Source of the DNA: Phytoactinopolyspora endophytica
GTDB lineage: Bacteria; Actinomycetota; Actinomycetes; Jiangellales; Jiangellaceae
Assembly: GCF_004138495.1 (NCBI RefSeq)
Contig: NZ_ML142851.1
Coordinates: forward strand, 61,057 to 76,646
Length of the DNA stretch: 15,590 nt
Direction: 5' to 3'
Shown: positions 1 to 9,113 of the stretch, piece after piece
How positions within the stretch are numbered: the first letter of the stretch is position 1
Layout of the letters: every line of letters begins with the position of its first letter
Program-made: the position numbers and the translations under genes
The notes under the pieces: model-generated
The model's database searches: none
What the model was told of the DNA's origin: nothing
The model's input: only the letters and a program-made list of their open reading frames with translations

Positions 1-412
1 CCAGCGGCGCCATGCGGCACTCGGTGTAGCGCATGGCCGCTTGGCGGTCATCGCCACGGGAGCCGAAGTTCCCTTGCCCTTGGACCAGCAGGTACCGCAT
101 CGACCACCATTGGCCGAGCCGGACCAGAGTGTCGTAGATCGCCGAGTCACCGTGCGGGTGGTAGTTGCCCATTACGTCACCGACGACGCGGGAACACTTC
201 GAGAACCCGCGATCCGGCCTGTAGCCGCCATCGAACATGGCGTAGAGCACGCGGCGGTGCACCGGCTTCAGGCCATCGCGGACGTCGGGCAGCGCCCGGC
301 CGACGATGACCGTCATGGCGTAGTCGAGATAGCTCCGCTGCATCTCGACCTGAAGGTCGACGGGCTCGATTCTGCTGCCGCCCGCCGCGGCGGTGGTGAT
401 GTCGTCAGTCAC
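1..412 (-). CDS. gyrA: DNA gyrase subunit A, N-terminal part (cut by window edge)
   Basis: GyrA is the DNA-cleaving and rejoining subunit of the A2B2 gyrase, which introduces negative supercoils ahead of replication forks. Only the first 137 codons are in the window, and the gene continues past base 1. The start is GTG at 412, with AGAGGA 8 nt upstream that overlaps the gyrB stop. Visible hallmarks are [32 protein letters not shown], the quinolone-resistance-determining stretch [13 protein letters not shown] (S90 and D94, so no classic resistance change) and the catalytic tyrosine Y129 in AAMRYTE. Residues 100-108 read [10 protein letters not shown]102 and L108 stand where other GyrA proteins I recall usually have proline at 102 (QPW or QPF) and, in mycobacteria, proline at 108. 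The gene lies 13 bp after gyrB and is almost certainly cotranscribed with it. Confidence 0.97.
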   Translation of the reverse strand, partial: MTDDITTAAAGGSRIEPVDLQVEMQRSYLDYAMTVIVGRALPDVRDGLKPVHRRVLYAMFDGGYRPDRGFSKCSRVVGDVMGNYHPHGDSAIYDTLVRLGQWWSMRYLLVQGQGNFGSRGDDRQAAMRYTECRMAPL

Positions 413-425
413 TAGTTAATTCCTC

Positions 426-2429
<2,004 letters not shown>

Positions 2430-2532
2430 GAACAGGGACCTCCTGCTGAAATGTGCACAAGGCAGCCCGCTCACCCGTAGGCCGCATACTGGCCCCAGGA
2501 GACCGAGCGGCCTATTGGACTCCTCAAGTCTA

Positions 2533-2656
2533 CCCTGTCATCGCGTCAGGATGGTGCTTCAACGGCCCAGAATCGCCGTTTGGGCGCCATAGATCGCCTC
2601 GGATTAGCCCCCATACCCGAGCAGCCCCTGTCATCACGGCAGTGCGCCGTAGATCG
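2533..2656. repeat. Two duplicated short motifs in the gyrB leader
   Basis: CCCTGTCATC occurs at 2533-2542 and again at 2626-2635. GCGCCRTAGATCG occurs at 2584-2596 (R=A) and 2644-2656 (R=G), exactly 60 bp apart. Read on the minus strand, the second GATGACAGGG copy runs directly into the TAGACT -10-like hexamer. The repeats could be paired regulator sites, a duplicated promoter, or chance in biased sequence. Confidence 0.4.
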
Positions 2657-2737
2657 ACGGACCGCCGGCAAAGGATCACCAAGGCGGATCGCGCCGGGCC
2701 GCGATCAAGATCGGCGGCGCTGAAACGTCGCGTTTGC

Positions 2738-2755
2738 GGACCGTATACACGGTCC
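2738..2755. repeat. Hairpin 17 bp after the dciA stop
   Basis: Perfect 7-bp inverted repeat GGACCGT / ACGGTCC around a 4-nt ATAC centre. It sits just beyond the dciA stop codon and beside a second small inverted repeat, AAACG-TCG-CGTTT (2723-2735). No U-tract follows in the minus direction, so it is not a classic intrinsic terminator. It may be an operator, a transcription-end or processing hairpin, or chance. A further repeat, GATCGCG/CGCGATC, lies at 2687-2706. Confidence 0.45.
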
Positions 2756-2772
2756 TTGCGATGCCTTCTGAA

Positions 2773-3324
2773 TTATCCGTAGGTGTCGCGAGGTCCCCGG
2801 CCAGGTACGGAACGTGGCCCTCTGGTCCAGCTCCGTGCCTGCGGGCCAAGGACGTTGACCCTGGTCAGCGTCCCGTGGCCGATCTCCTCGTTGATCCTGC
2901 GGACCAGTTCCGGAGCGAGCAAACGCACCTGGGTGGCCCACGCGGTGGAATCGGCACGGACGGTCAGGACGGTGTCCTCGTAGTTCTCCGGCTGCACATG
3001 CTCGGCGACGTCCGCCCCCACCAACTCGGCCCACCGCGCGATGACACCATGGACCGAGAGGTCTTCCTCCCAGCCGTGCTCATTGGAAAGCTTCTCGACC
3101 GCGGCACCCAGCGGTTGGGGGTCACGCTCGTCCGCAGCCGGTCCGCTCCATCCGCTCCCCGCCGCTGGACGAGAGGAACGGCCCGACCTGCGAGGTGAAC
3201 GTCCCCGGCCCGGCGTCACTCTGATCCGCCCGCCGGCCTTCGCCCGAGCCACCAGCGCCTTCGCCAGATCCACGCCGTCCGGGTCCCAGCCTTCTGCTTC
3301 CACGCTCGGAACGTCGTCGCTCAT
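2773..3324 (-). CDS. dciA: DUF721 protein, DciA-type replicative helicase loader/regulator
   Basis: 183 aa. The C-terminal half (from about residue 72, [20 protein letters not shown]) carries the DUF721 core, including [23 protein letters not shown] and [26 protein letters not shown]. DciA proteins interact with the replicative helicase DnaB, and the mycobacterial homologue Rv0004 occupies the same place between recF and gyrB. The N-terminal ~70 residues are basic, rich in R/G/S/P and probably disordered. The ATG start overlaps the recF stop (ATGA, 4 bp) and has AGGAGAG just upstream, which indicates translational coupling. The assignment rests on recognised family sequence plus conserved position. 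The helicase role here is by homology. Confidence 0.88.
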   Translation of the reverse strand: MSDDVPSVEAEGWDPDGVDLAKALVARAKAGGRIRVTPGRGRSPRRSGRSSRPAAGSGWSGPAADERDPQPLGAAVEKLSNEHGWEEDLSVHGVIARWAELVGADVAEHVQPENYEDTVLTVRADSTAWATQVRLLAPELVRRINEEIGHGTLTRVNVLGPQARSWTRGPRSVPGRGPRDTYG

Positions 3325-4499
3325 GCCACTCTCCTGACGTCGCCCCCGAGCACGTCAACGCGCGCTCCGGCCAACGCGTCCGGTACATCTTCCGGGACTG
3401 CCGCCGTCACCAGGACCTGTTCGGCGGCCGACGCCAGCTCCGCCAACCGCTCGCGCCGCCCGGTGTCCAGTTCGGCGAAGACGTCATCAAGCACCAGGAC
3501 CGGATCGCTTCCGATGGTGCGCAGAAGCTCGTACGACGCCAACCGTAGAGCCAGGGCGAACGACCAGGACTCACCATGACTCGCGTATCCCTTGGCCGGC
3601 ATCGGGCCTAGTCCGAGCACGAGGTCGTCTCGATGGGGTCCCACCAGGGAGACACCACGTTCGATCTCGTCCTTGCGCATCCGGCCCGTCGCCTCGACCA
3701 GGGCGTCCACCAGAACTGCACGGTCAGCGGTGAGTTCTGTGTCCGGCCCCAGCGACGACTTGTATTCCAAGCGCACGTCGACGTTGTTCGTGCCCGAGCC
3801 GGTCGCGGCGACCGACTCGTAGGACTTGGCTACCAGCGGACGCAACGCATCGACCAGCTCGAGCCGCGCGGCCAGAAGCTCGGCACCTGCCTGCGCAAGG
3901 TGGGTATCCCAGACGTCCAGGGTGCCGAGGTCCGGCCCAGCCGCACCGCCCCTGCCGGCCCTGCTCGCGCGCATGGCCGCCCCCGCAGACTTGAGCAGGG
4001 CATTGCGCTGCTTGAGGACGCGTTCATAGTCGGAGCGGACTCCCGCATATCGCGGTGCCCGCGCCACCAGCAACTCGTCCAAGAACCGCCGGCGATCTGA
4101 CGGGTCACCCTTGACCAGGGCGAGGTCCTCCGGAGCGAACAGGACCGTACGCAGGGTCCCCAAGATGTCTCGCGGCCTCTTGACCGGCGAGCGGTTGAGC
4201 CGCGCCCGATTGGTCTTGCCCGGCGTGATCTCGATCTCCACCAACGACGGCCGGCTGTCCTGATCGGCGTTGGTGGCGACACTCGCGCGTACGACGGCGC
4301 GCTCCGCACCGAGCCGTACCAGCGGACCGTCCTGCGACACACGGTGACTGCCCAGGGTGGCCAGGTAACCGACCGCCTCGACGAGGTTCGTCTTGCCCTG
4401 CCCGTTCGGCCCGATGAACGCGGTCACGCCGTGATCCAGCGGAAGCTCGACCGTCGGGTATGAACGGAAGTCGACCAGTGACAGGTGGGTGACGTACAT
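3321..4499 (-). CDS. recF: DNA replication/repair protein RecF
   Basis: RecF is an SMC/ABC-type ATPase that binds gapped DNA and, with RecO and RecR, helps load RecA during recombinational repair. The ATG at 4499 gives 392 aa beginning [14 protein letters not shown], the usual RecF opening. The frame is open far upstream but overlaps gnd, so those residues are not protein. Walker A is GPNGQGKT at residues 30-37. An ABC signature-like [14 protein letters not shown] follows, and Walker B is [11 protein letters not shown] with D338/D339. The start lies 10 bp after the gnd stop with no strong Shine-Dalgarno, so translation may be coupled to gnd. The stop overlaps the dciA start by 4 bp. Confidence 0.96.
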   Translation of the reverse strand: MYVTHLSLVDFRSYPTVELPLDHGVTAFIGPNGQGKTNLVEAVGYLATLGSHRVSQDGPLVRLGAERAVVRASVATNADQDSRPSLVEIEITPGKTNRARLNRSPVKRPRDILGTLRTVLFAPEDLALVKGDPSDRRRFLDELLVARAPRYAGVRSDYERVLKQRNALLKSAGAAMRASRAGRGGAAGPDLGTLDVWDTHLAQAGAELLAARLELVDALRPLVAKSYESVAATGSGTNNVDVRLEYKSSLGPDTELTADRAVLVDALVEATGRMRKDEIERGVSLVGPHRDDLVLGLGPMPAKGYASHGESWSFALALRLASYELLRTIGSDPVLVLDDVFAELDTGRRERLAELASAAEQVLVTAAVPEDVPDALAGARVDVLGGDVRRVA

Positions 4500-4509
4500 C
4501 GGAGCCGGT

Positions 4510-5427
4510 TCAGCCGGTCCGGTCGTCGGCTCCCGGAGCGTCCCCGGGCGCCTGTCGAGTCGCGTGGCCGCCGAATTGCTGACGCAGCGCGGCGACGGCG
4601 CGCATCGCCGGCGAGTCCTCCTGCCGAGATGCGAACCTCGCGAACAGGGCGGCCGTGATGACGGGGACGGGCACCGACTGGTCGATCGCCTCTTCCACGG
4701 TCCAACGGCCTTCACCGGAGTCTTCGACGTATCCCACGAGCTTCTCCAGCTCCGGGTCGTCTCGAAGGGAGCCAACGAGCAGGTCCAGCAGCCAAGACCG
4801 CACGACCGTGCCACGAGACCAGGCCTTGATGACACCTTGCACATCGTCGACCACGCTTGCGGCCTCGAGCAGCTCGAATCCTTCGGCATAGGCCTGCATC
4901 AGGCCGTATTCGACGCCGTTGTGCACCATCTTCGCGTAGTGACCGGCACCTACGCCGCCCGCATGGACGAATCCCTCGTCACGAGGTCCCTCCGGGCGGA
5001 GCGTGTCGAAGATGGGCAGCAGACGCTGGACATGCTCCGTGTCACCGCCGACCATCAATCCGTAGCCGTTCTCCTTGCCCCAGACCCCACCGGAGACGCC
5101 GCAGTCGAGGTACCCGATTCCACTTTCGGCCAAGAGTGCTGCGTGCCGGGCGTCGTCGGTGAAGCGTGAGTTGCCACCGTCGACGATGACGTCACCCTCG
5201 CTGAGCAGCCCGGAGAGCTCCTTGATGGTGTCGTGCGTCGGCGCACCGGAGGGCACCATGACCCACACCGCACGGGGCGCGGAGAGTCGCTCCACCATCT
5301 CGGCGAGGCTGCCGGCGTCGCTCACCTTCGGATCGAGCGCATACCCGACGACCGTGTGGCCCGCCGCACGAAGACGGTCGCGCATGTTGCCGCCCATGCG
5401 TCCAAGCCCGACAAGACCAAGTTCCAC
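4510..5427 (-). CDS. gnd: 6-phosphogluconate dehydrogenase, decarboxylating (short GntZ/YqeC type)
   Basis: Oxidatively decarboxylates 6-phosphogluconate to ribulose 5-phosphate in the pentose phosphate pathway. At 305 aa it belongs to the short class, not the ~470-aa NADP enzyme of E. coli. The Rossmann motif is GLVGLGRMG (4-12). Substrate and catalytic stretches are [18 protein letters not shown] (111-128) and [10 protein letters not shown] (K166, H169, N170, E173). The GTG start at 5427 follows GAAAGG by 8 nt. After the second beta strand the sequence is VVGYALDPK, where short-form relatives commonly have an aspartate directly after the tyrosine, so I leave NAD versus NADP preference open. 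gnd between dnaN and recF is a familiar actinobacterial arrangement; its metabolic role has no known link to replication. Confidence 0.93.
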   Translation of the reverse strand: MELGLVGLGRMGGNMRDRLRAAGHTVVGYALDPKVSDAGSLAEMVERLSAPRAVWVMVPSGAPTHDTIKELSGLLSEGDVIVDGGNSRFTDDARHAALLAESGIGYLDCGVSGGVWGKENGYGLMVGGDTEHVQRLLPIFDTLRPEGPRDEGFVHAGGVGAGHYAKMVHNGVEYGLMQAYAEGFELLEAASVVDDVQGVIKAWSRGTVVRSWLLDLLVGSLRDDPELEKLVGYVEDSGEGRWTVEEAIDQSVPVPVITAALFARFASRQEDSPAMRAVAALRQQFGGHATRQAPGDAPGADDRTG

Positions 5428-5457
5428 GTCTACAGCCTTTCACGCATATTGCCCACA

Positions 5458-5490
5458 ACTGGGACTGAGCCTAGAACTACGCCTCCCAGT
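5458..5490 (-). promoter_or_regulatory. Inverted repeat around a -10-like box upstream of gnd
   Basis: Perfect 7-bp arms ACTGGGA (5458-5464) and TCCCAGT (5484-5490) flank 19 bp that contain, on the minus strand, TAGGCT (plus 5468-5473), a good actinobacterial -10 hexamer. No clear -35 is seen. A near-consensus DnaA box, TTGCCCACA, touches the left arm at 5449-5457. This could be a gnd promoter with an operator; the evidence is weak. Confidence 0.35.
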
Positions 5491-5571
5491 GTGCCGCACG
5501 CGGTCCCGCCTCTGGTTCAATCCCCGCCCTCCAGCGGACCGGTGGTTGAGCTTCGAGGTCAATGTGAGGTT

Positions 5572-5687
5572 GTGGGGAGGGATAGATTTCTTCGGACTGA
5601 TCTTCGGCCGGCGGCTACTCTGCGCAACCAGCCGCCCAGGCCGCCCGCCGGTCGCGTGAGAAGGAGAAGAAATCTATCCCTCCCCAC
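5572..5687. repeat. 116-bp element with 22-bp perfect terminal inverted repeats
   Basis: The arms at 5572-5593 and 5666-5687 are perfect 22-bp inverted copies sharing the core GGGAGGGATAGATTTCTTC. They enclose 72 bp that hold a nested 7-bp stem, GGCGGCT (5610-5616) with AGCCGCC (5630-5636). The element starts 34 bp after the dnaN stop, in the gap before gnd. The arms contain an AT-rich patch unlike the surrounding sequence. No coding potential and no obvious target-site duplication are visible. It resembles a miniature inverted-repeat element or REP-pair (REPIN). As RNA it would fold into a long hairpin between dnaN and gnd. Confidence 0.85.
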
Positions 5688-5721
5688 CGCGGACGTTTCC
5701 AGAACGACGCGCGCAACAGCC

Positions 5722-6855
5722 TCAGCTGGACAGACGGATTGGCATGGCCAGGTACCGGTAGCCGGACGTCGGCTCTGCCTCGAGGCTCTCGATGCCCTCG
5801 ACGACGACGGGCTTGAGCGGCGTGTCGGTGAAGGACATATGCACGAACGGCGTACCCAGCGCCTGTAAACCGTCGAGCAGATAGTTCGGGTTGAAGCCGG
5901 TGGCGATCGCCGGCCCGTCCACGTGCGCCTGAAGGGCTTCCGAGGCCTGTGCGTCGTCCCCGCTGCCTGCCTCGAGGACCACCTGCCCGTCGTCGAAAGC
6001 GAGCCTGATCGGCGTGTTGCGCTCGGCAACCAGGGCGACGCGTTTGACGGAGTCGATGAGCGAGGCGATCTCGACCTTGGCGACGGTGGCGATCTCGGCA
6101 GGGAACAGGCGGCGGTAGTTCGGTACCCATTCCCCGTCGATCAGCCGGCTGGTGGTGTGCCGGCCGCCGGCCGCCAGACCGATCAGACTGTCCTCGGACT
6201 CGCTGCCGAGCGCCAACGTGACCTCGTCGGTCGAGGCGAGCGTCTTGGCTGTGTCGACCAGGGTCCGAGCGGGAACGAGCGCGACCGCGGATATATCCGG
6301 CCTGACAGGGTTCCACGTCAGCTCGCGCACAGCCAGCCGGTATCGGTCGGTGGCACCGAGGGTCACCGTCTCGCCTTCGATCTCGATCCGAATTCCGGTC
6401 AGGGTGGGCAGCATGTCGTCGCGACCGGCCGCCACGGCCACCTGACTGATGGCCTCGGCGAACACCGTGCCGTCGACAGTGCCGGAGGCAGCGGGCAAGG
6501 CAGGAAGCTCGGGGTACTCCTCGACCGGCAGCGTCACCAGCGTGAATCGAGCGTTTCCACAGGTGATGACTACTTTTGATCCGTCGGCGCTGAACTCGAC
6601 CGGCTTCGCAGGCAACGAGCGTGCGATGTCGGCGAGCAGCTTCCCCGAGACGAGCACGGTGCCCGGATCGGCGACCTCTGCGGGTACAGCGACTTTTCCA
6701 GAGACCTCGTAGTCGAACGACGAGAAAGCGACCTCGCCACCCGAAGCATCCAGGCGGAGCCCGGCCAAGACAGGAACTGTGGGCCGGTTGGGCAGGGTAC
6801 GAGCCGTCCAGGCAACGGCCTCAGCCAGTACGTCGCGTTCGAGCCGGAACTTCAC
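5722..6855 (-). CDS. dnaN: DNA polymerase III subunit beta (sliding clamp)
   Basis: The beta clamp is a ring-shaped dimer that tethers DNA polymerase III and other replication and repair factors to DNA. The GTG at 6855 gives 377 aa beginning (M)KFRLERDVLAEAVAWTARTL, the usual actinobacterial N-terminus. A second in-frame GTG at 6864 would add three residues. GGGGAGGA lies 12 nt before the first and 3 nt before the second, so the Shine-Dalgarno slightly favours 6855. Three clamp domains can be followed, with stretches such as VPVLAGLRL, SGKLLADIARSLP, VEEYPELP, RDDMLPTLTGIRIE, ATDRYRLAVREL and FNPNYLLDGLQAL. The C-terminus YLAMPIRLSS matches the conserved clamp ending that helps form the partner-binding pocket. 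It is the first gene leftward from oriC. Confidence 0.98.
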   Translation of the reverse strand: MKFRLERDVLAEAVAWTARTLPNRPTVPVLAGLRLDASGGEVAFSSFDYEVSGKVAVPAEVADPGTVLVSGKLLADIARSLPAKPVEFSADGSKVVITCGNARFTLVTLPVEEYPELPALPAASGTVDGTVFAEAISQVAVAAGRDDMLPTLTGIRIEIEGETVTLGATDRYRLAVRELTWNPVRPDISAVALVPARTLVDTAKTLASTDEVTLALGSESEDSLIGLAAGGRHTTSRLIDGEWVPNYRRLFPAEIATVAKVEIASLIDSVKRVALVAERNTPIRLAFDDGQVVLEAGSGDDAQASEALQAHVDGPAIATGFNPNYLLDGLQALGTPFVHMSFTDTPLKPVVVEGIESLEAEPTSGYRYLAMPIRLSS

Positions 6856-6975
6856 GGGTTTCACCGTCCTCCCCGCGGGACGAACCCGGCGGATGTTCTG
6901 TGCGTCAGGTCTGAACTGTGTGTGTTGAGCCCCGTCATCCTTGCACGGAGCCCTGACACGTCTCCCATATGGTCT

Positions 6976-7013
6976 GCCGATCGTGTCGCGCACGTTTCGT
7001 CCACACGATCGGC
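6976..7013. repeat. 11-bp perfect inverted repeat at the dnaN side of oriC
   Basis: GCCGATCGTGT (6976-6986) and ACACGATCGGC (7003-7013) are perfect complements separated by 16 nt. The right arm overlaps the DnaA-box-like TCGTCCACA (6997-7005) and runs into the palindrome GGCCCGGGCC (7011-7020). It may be a transcription-ending or attenuating hairpin between dnaA and dnaN, or a structural part of the origin. Confidence 0.65.
6997..7005 (+). promoter_or_regulatory. DnaA box (one mismatch)
   Basis: TCGTCCACA differs from TTGTCCACA at position 2 only. It is the box nearest dnaN and partly overlaps the right arm of an 11-bp inverted repeat, so DnaA bound here could affect dnaN transcription. Confidence 0.6.
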
Positions 7014-7082
7014 CCGGGCCGGAGTTTGTGGTTCTTTGAGATTCATAAATGTTCTCGTCTGGTTCATAGCAGTGGTGGAAAG

Positions 7083-7091
7083 TGTGGATAA
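7083..7091 (-). promoter_or_regulatory. DnaA box (perfect, TTATCCACA type)
   Basis: TGTGGATAA on the plus strand is the exact complement of the E. coli consensus TTATCCACA. It borders the AT-richer stretch at 7022-7105, a natural place for an anchoring site next to an unwinding element. Confidence 0.85.
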
Positions 7092-7239
7092 CAACAGATA
7101 TTGCAGGTGAGAATGGCTACGCGCATCCACTGCGTCTGTGGGGGCGACCAGTGGACCACGTGGACGGCGAATGGCTGTCCACGGAAGAACAGGCGGTGTC
7201 CACCGCCCGTCCACGGTGATCTGCCCGACGTCCACAGAC

Positions 7240-7248
7240 TTGTCCACA
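7240..7248 (+). promoter_or_regulatory. DnaA box (perfect, TTGTCCACA type)
   Basis: TTGTCCACA is the form preferred by high-GC actinobacterial DnaA. It is flanked within 15 bp by weaker boxes at 7228-7236 and 7254-7262 (the latter in opposite orientation), forming a tight triplet 41 bp from the dnaA stop. Confidence 0.88.
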
Positions 7249-7289
7249 GCCTGTGTGGAAAGGATCATGGGATCGGTGGTCATTGTGGG

Positions 7290-8789
7290 TCACGCCTGCC
7301 GGGCTTGCTGTTTGATGCGGTTGGTGAGCTCCGTGACCTGGTTGAAGACGCTTCGTCGTTCAGCCATGAGGGTGCGGATCTTCCGTTGGGCGTGCATCAC
7401 GGTGGTGTGGTCACGCCCGCCGAACTGTTGACCGATCTTGGGAAGTGAAAGGTCGGTCAACTCCCGGCAGAGGTACATGGCGATCTGCCGAGCGGTGACG
7501 AGGACCCGGCTGCGGCTGGTGCCCTGGAGATCGTCGATGGTCAGGCCGAAGTAGCCGGCCGTCTGCGCCATGATGGTGGCGGCGGTGATCTCCGGGCCCG
7601 TATCGAGATCGACCAGATCTCGGAGGACGACCTCGGCGAGGTTCTGATCGACTGGTTGCCGGTTCAGACTGGCGAAAGCGGTGACACGGATGAGCGCGCC
7701 TTCGAGCTCTCGGATGTTGGTGACGACCCGGCTGGCGATGTATTCGAGGACGTCGGGTGGCACGTTCAGATTGTCCTGAGCGGCCTTCTTGGAAAGGATG
7801 GCGATCCTTGTCTCAAGGTCCGGCGGCTGAACGTCGCAGATCAGCCCCCACTCGAATCGGTTGCGTAGCCGATCCTCGAGCGCCGAGAGCTGCTTCGGCG
7901 GCCGATCAGAGGTGATCACGATCTGCTTGCTGGCGTTGTGCAGCGTATTGAACGTGTGGAAGAACTCTTCCTGAGTCTGGATCTTGCCCTCGAGGAACTG
8001 GATGTCGTCGATGAGGAGCACATCGACGTCGCGGTACCGTCGCTGAAACGCCGAGGCCTTGTCGTCTCGGATGGAGTTGATGAAATCGTTGGTGAACTCC
8101 TCCGAGCTCACGTACCGGACGCGCGTCCCGGGGTACATGTCACGCGCGTAGTGGCCGATCGCATGCAGCAGGTGCGTCTTCCCGAGTCCGGACTCGCCGT
8201 AGACCAGCAGTGGGTTGTAGGCCTTGCCCGGCGCCTCGGCTACGGCCACGGTAGCCGCGTGGGCGAAGCGGTTGCTCGAACCGATGACGAACGAGTCGAA
8301 GGTGTAGCGCAGGTTGAGATGCGGGCCTTCGGTGTCGGGTTTCGGTGAGCCGCCACTGGCGGCGGGAGCCTCGATGCGTGCGGGACGAGGCGACACACGT
8401 TCGTCGTCGACAGTGGCTTGGCGAGGTTGGGGAGGCGCGGCGGGCGCGCTCGAGGTGTCCAGGATCTGATTCGGATCGAATCCCGTGTCGGGGGGCCCAT
8501 CGGCGTCCGATGACTTGTCGGCGGCCGGCGAGACGCTGATGGCCAAGGAGATCGATGTTCCGAGCACGTCGGCCAATGCCTGGACGATGGGTGTACGTAA
8601 GCGCTGCTCGACCTGAGCGCGGGTGAAGTCATTCGGGACGGCGACGACAGCGGTACCTTCGACGAGCGTCACCGGCCGCGTCTGAGCAAGAAAGGCGCGC
8701 TGTTGGGGCCCGATCTGCTCGCTGTGTTCGAGCACATCGAGAGCCTTGGCCCACGCGACATTGAAGTCGCTAGCCGGCTGCTCCGTCAC
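7290..8789 (-). CDS. dnaA: Chromosomal replication initiator protein DnaA
   Basis: DnaA binds the 9-bp boxes of oriC, opens the duplex in its ATP form and recruits the helicase. The GTG at 8789, preceded by GGAG at 6-nt spacing, gives 499 aa starting (M)[16 protein letters not shown]. The open frame reaches 8999, but that part covers the promoter palindrome and DnaA box and is not DnaA-like. Domain I is about residues 1-90. A short polar linker follows to about 165, much shorter than in Streptomyces DnaA. The AAA+ core has Walker A GESGLGKT (198-205), Walker B LLIDDIQ (D261, D262), sensor-1 ITSDRPPK and box [13 protein letters not shown]. The DNA-binding domain has [10 protein letters not shown] (signature ~458-467). 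The gene is transcribed toward oriC. DnaA boxes in its leader suggest autoregulation. Confidence 0.98.
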   Translation of the reverse strand: MTEQPASDFNVAWAKALDVLEHSEQIGPQQRAFLAQTRPVTLVEGTAVVAVPNDFTRAQVEQRLRTPIVQALADVLGTSISLAISVSPAADKSSDADGPPDTGFDPNQILDTSSAPAAPPQPRQATVDDERVSPRPARIEAPAASGGSPKPDTEGPHLNLRYTFDSFVIGSSNRFAHAATVAVAEAPGKAYNPLLVYGESGLGKTHLLHAIGHYARDMYPGTRVRYVSSEEFTNDFINSIRDDKASAFQRRYRDVDVLLIDDIQFLEGKIQTQEEFFHTFNTLHNASKQIVITSDRPPKQLSALEDRLRNRFEWGLICDVQPPDLETRIAILSKKAAQDNLNVPPDVLEYIASRVVTNIRELEGALIRVTAFASLNRQPVDQNLAEVVLRDLVDLDTGPEITAATIMAQTAGYFGLTIDDLQGTSRSRVLVTARQIAMYLCRELTDLSLPKIGQQFGGRDHTTVMHAQRKIRTLMAERRSVFNQVTELTNRIKQQARQA

Positions 8790-8836
8790 TCCATACTCCA
8801 AACTGGCGACACATTGGACGCCGCCCCCGTAACATG

Positions 8837-8845
8837 TTGTCCACA
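8837..8845 (+). promoter_or_regulatory. DnaA box (perfect) in the dnaA leader
   Basis: TTGTCCACA lies 48 bp upstream of the dnaA start and 2 bp from a palindrome made of related half-sites. The position fits DnaA autoregulation of its own promoter, as described in other bacteria. Confidence 0.82.
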
Positions 8846-8847
8846 TC

Positions 8848-8870
8848 GTCCTCCACAGCCTGTGGAGGAC
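8848..8870. repeat. 23-bp perfect palindrome upstream of dnaA
   Basis: GTCCTCCACAG, a single C, then CTGTGGAGGAC: 11-bp perfect arms around one base, too tight for a stable hairpin loop, so more like a double-stranded operator. Each arm contains a degenerate DnaA box (TCCTCCACA, TGTGGAGGA; two mismatches each) in opposing orientation. It lies 59-81 bp upstream of the dnaA start. Confidence 0.8.
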
Positions 8871-9006
8871 CTGAATGGCATGTGGTTCCGGGCTGTCGCT
8901 TCGTTTATGCGCTGCGCTGACGCTCTGGTCGAAGATCGTTTCATGGCCCGTTCCCGCATGCTGTCGAACACGTGACGCTAACAACATGCCGGCCCGCATT
9001 CAACCG

Positions 9007-9015
9007 ATGTCCACA
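9007..9015 (+). promoter_or_regulatory. DnaA box (one mismatch) in the dnaA/rpmH gap
   Basis: ATGTCCACA differs from TTGTCCACA only in the first base. It sits about 100 bp before the likely rpmH promoter and 218 bp upstream of dnaA. Confidence 0.55.
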
Positions 9016-9113
9016 GGATTGGCGCTGGGATGCGGGCGTGTCGCTATCCTGCCATGCTGTTCGGTGGTGAGAAGCTGGCGGGTTGCGCTGAGCGTCTCCG
9101 CTAGCTCGGTGGT

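Larger units (their letters stand above)
2430..2772 (-). promoter_or_regulatory. gyrB leader / promoter region (343 bp non-coding)
   Basis: This gap between dciA and gyrB shows no convincing reading frame and is long for a gene run otherwise tightly packed, so it likely holds the gyrB promoter. On the minus strand a TAGACT hexamer (plus-strand positions 2527-2532) fits the TAnnnT form of an actinobacterial -10 box, but I see no good -35 at 16-18 bp. The region also contains two duplicated motifs and several short perfect inverted repeats, listed separately. gyrB transcription in actinobacteria responds to supercoiling, so regulatory sequence here is expected. The exact promoter is not resolved. 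Confidence 0.5.
6856..7289. other. oriC: Chromosomal replication origin (oriC) region
   Basis: The 434-bp dnaA-dnaN gap is the usual place of oriC in streptomycetes and mycobacteria. It has no plausible gene. Nine-mers close to TTRTCCACA on either strand are: TGTGGATAA 7083-7091 and TTGTCCACA 7240-7248 (perfect); TCGTCCACA 6997-7005 (one mismatch); and 7150-7158, 7175-7183, 7196-7204, 7228-7236 and 7254-7262 (two mismatches each). The boxes crowd toward dnaA (7150-7262). An AT-richer stretch at about 7022-7105 (for example GATTCATAAATGTTCT) lies to the left of that crowd and is a candidate unwinding element. The dnaN promoter should also be in this gap, but I could not fix it. Confidence 0.9.

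Noticed and set aside
4500..4889. N-terminal extension of the recF frame
   Set aside because: It overlaps the conserved C-terminal half of gnd and gives R/S-rich sequence; RecF proper begins at MYVTHLS.
5615..6316. Minus-strand frame of 233 codons spanning the inverted-repeat element and dnaN
   Set aside because: It is out of frame with dnaN and runs through a non-coding palindrome; not a transposase or any recognisable protein.
8790..8999. N-terminal extension of the dnaA frame
   Set aside because: It would translate the DnaA box and palindrome; GTG 8789 has a suitable GGAG and the family N-terminus.
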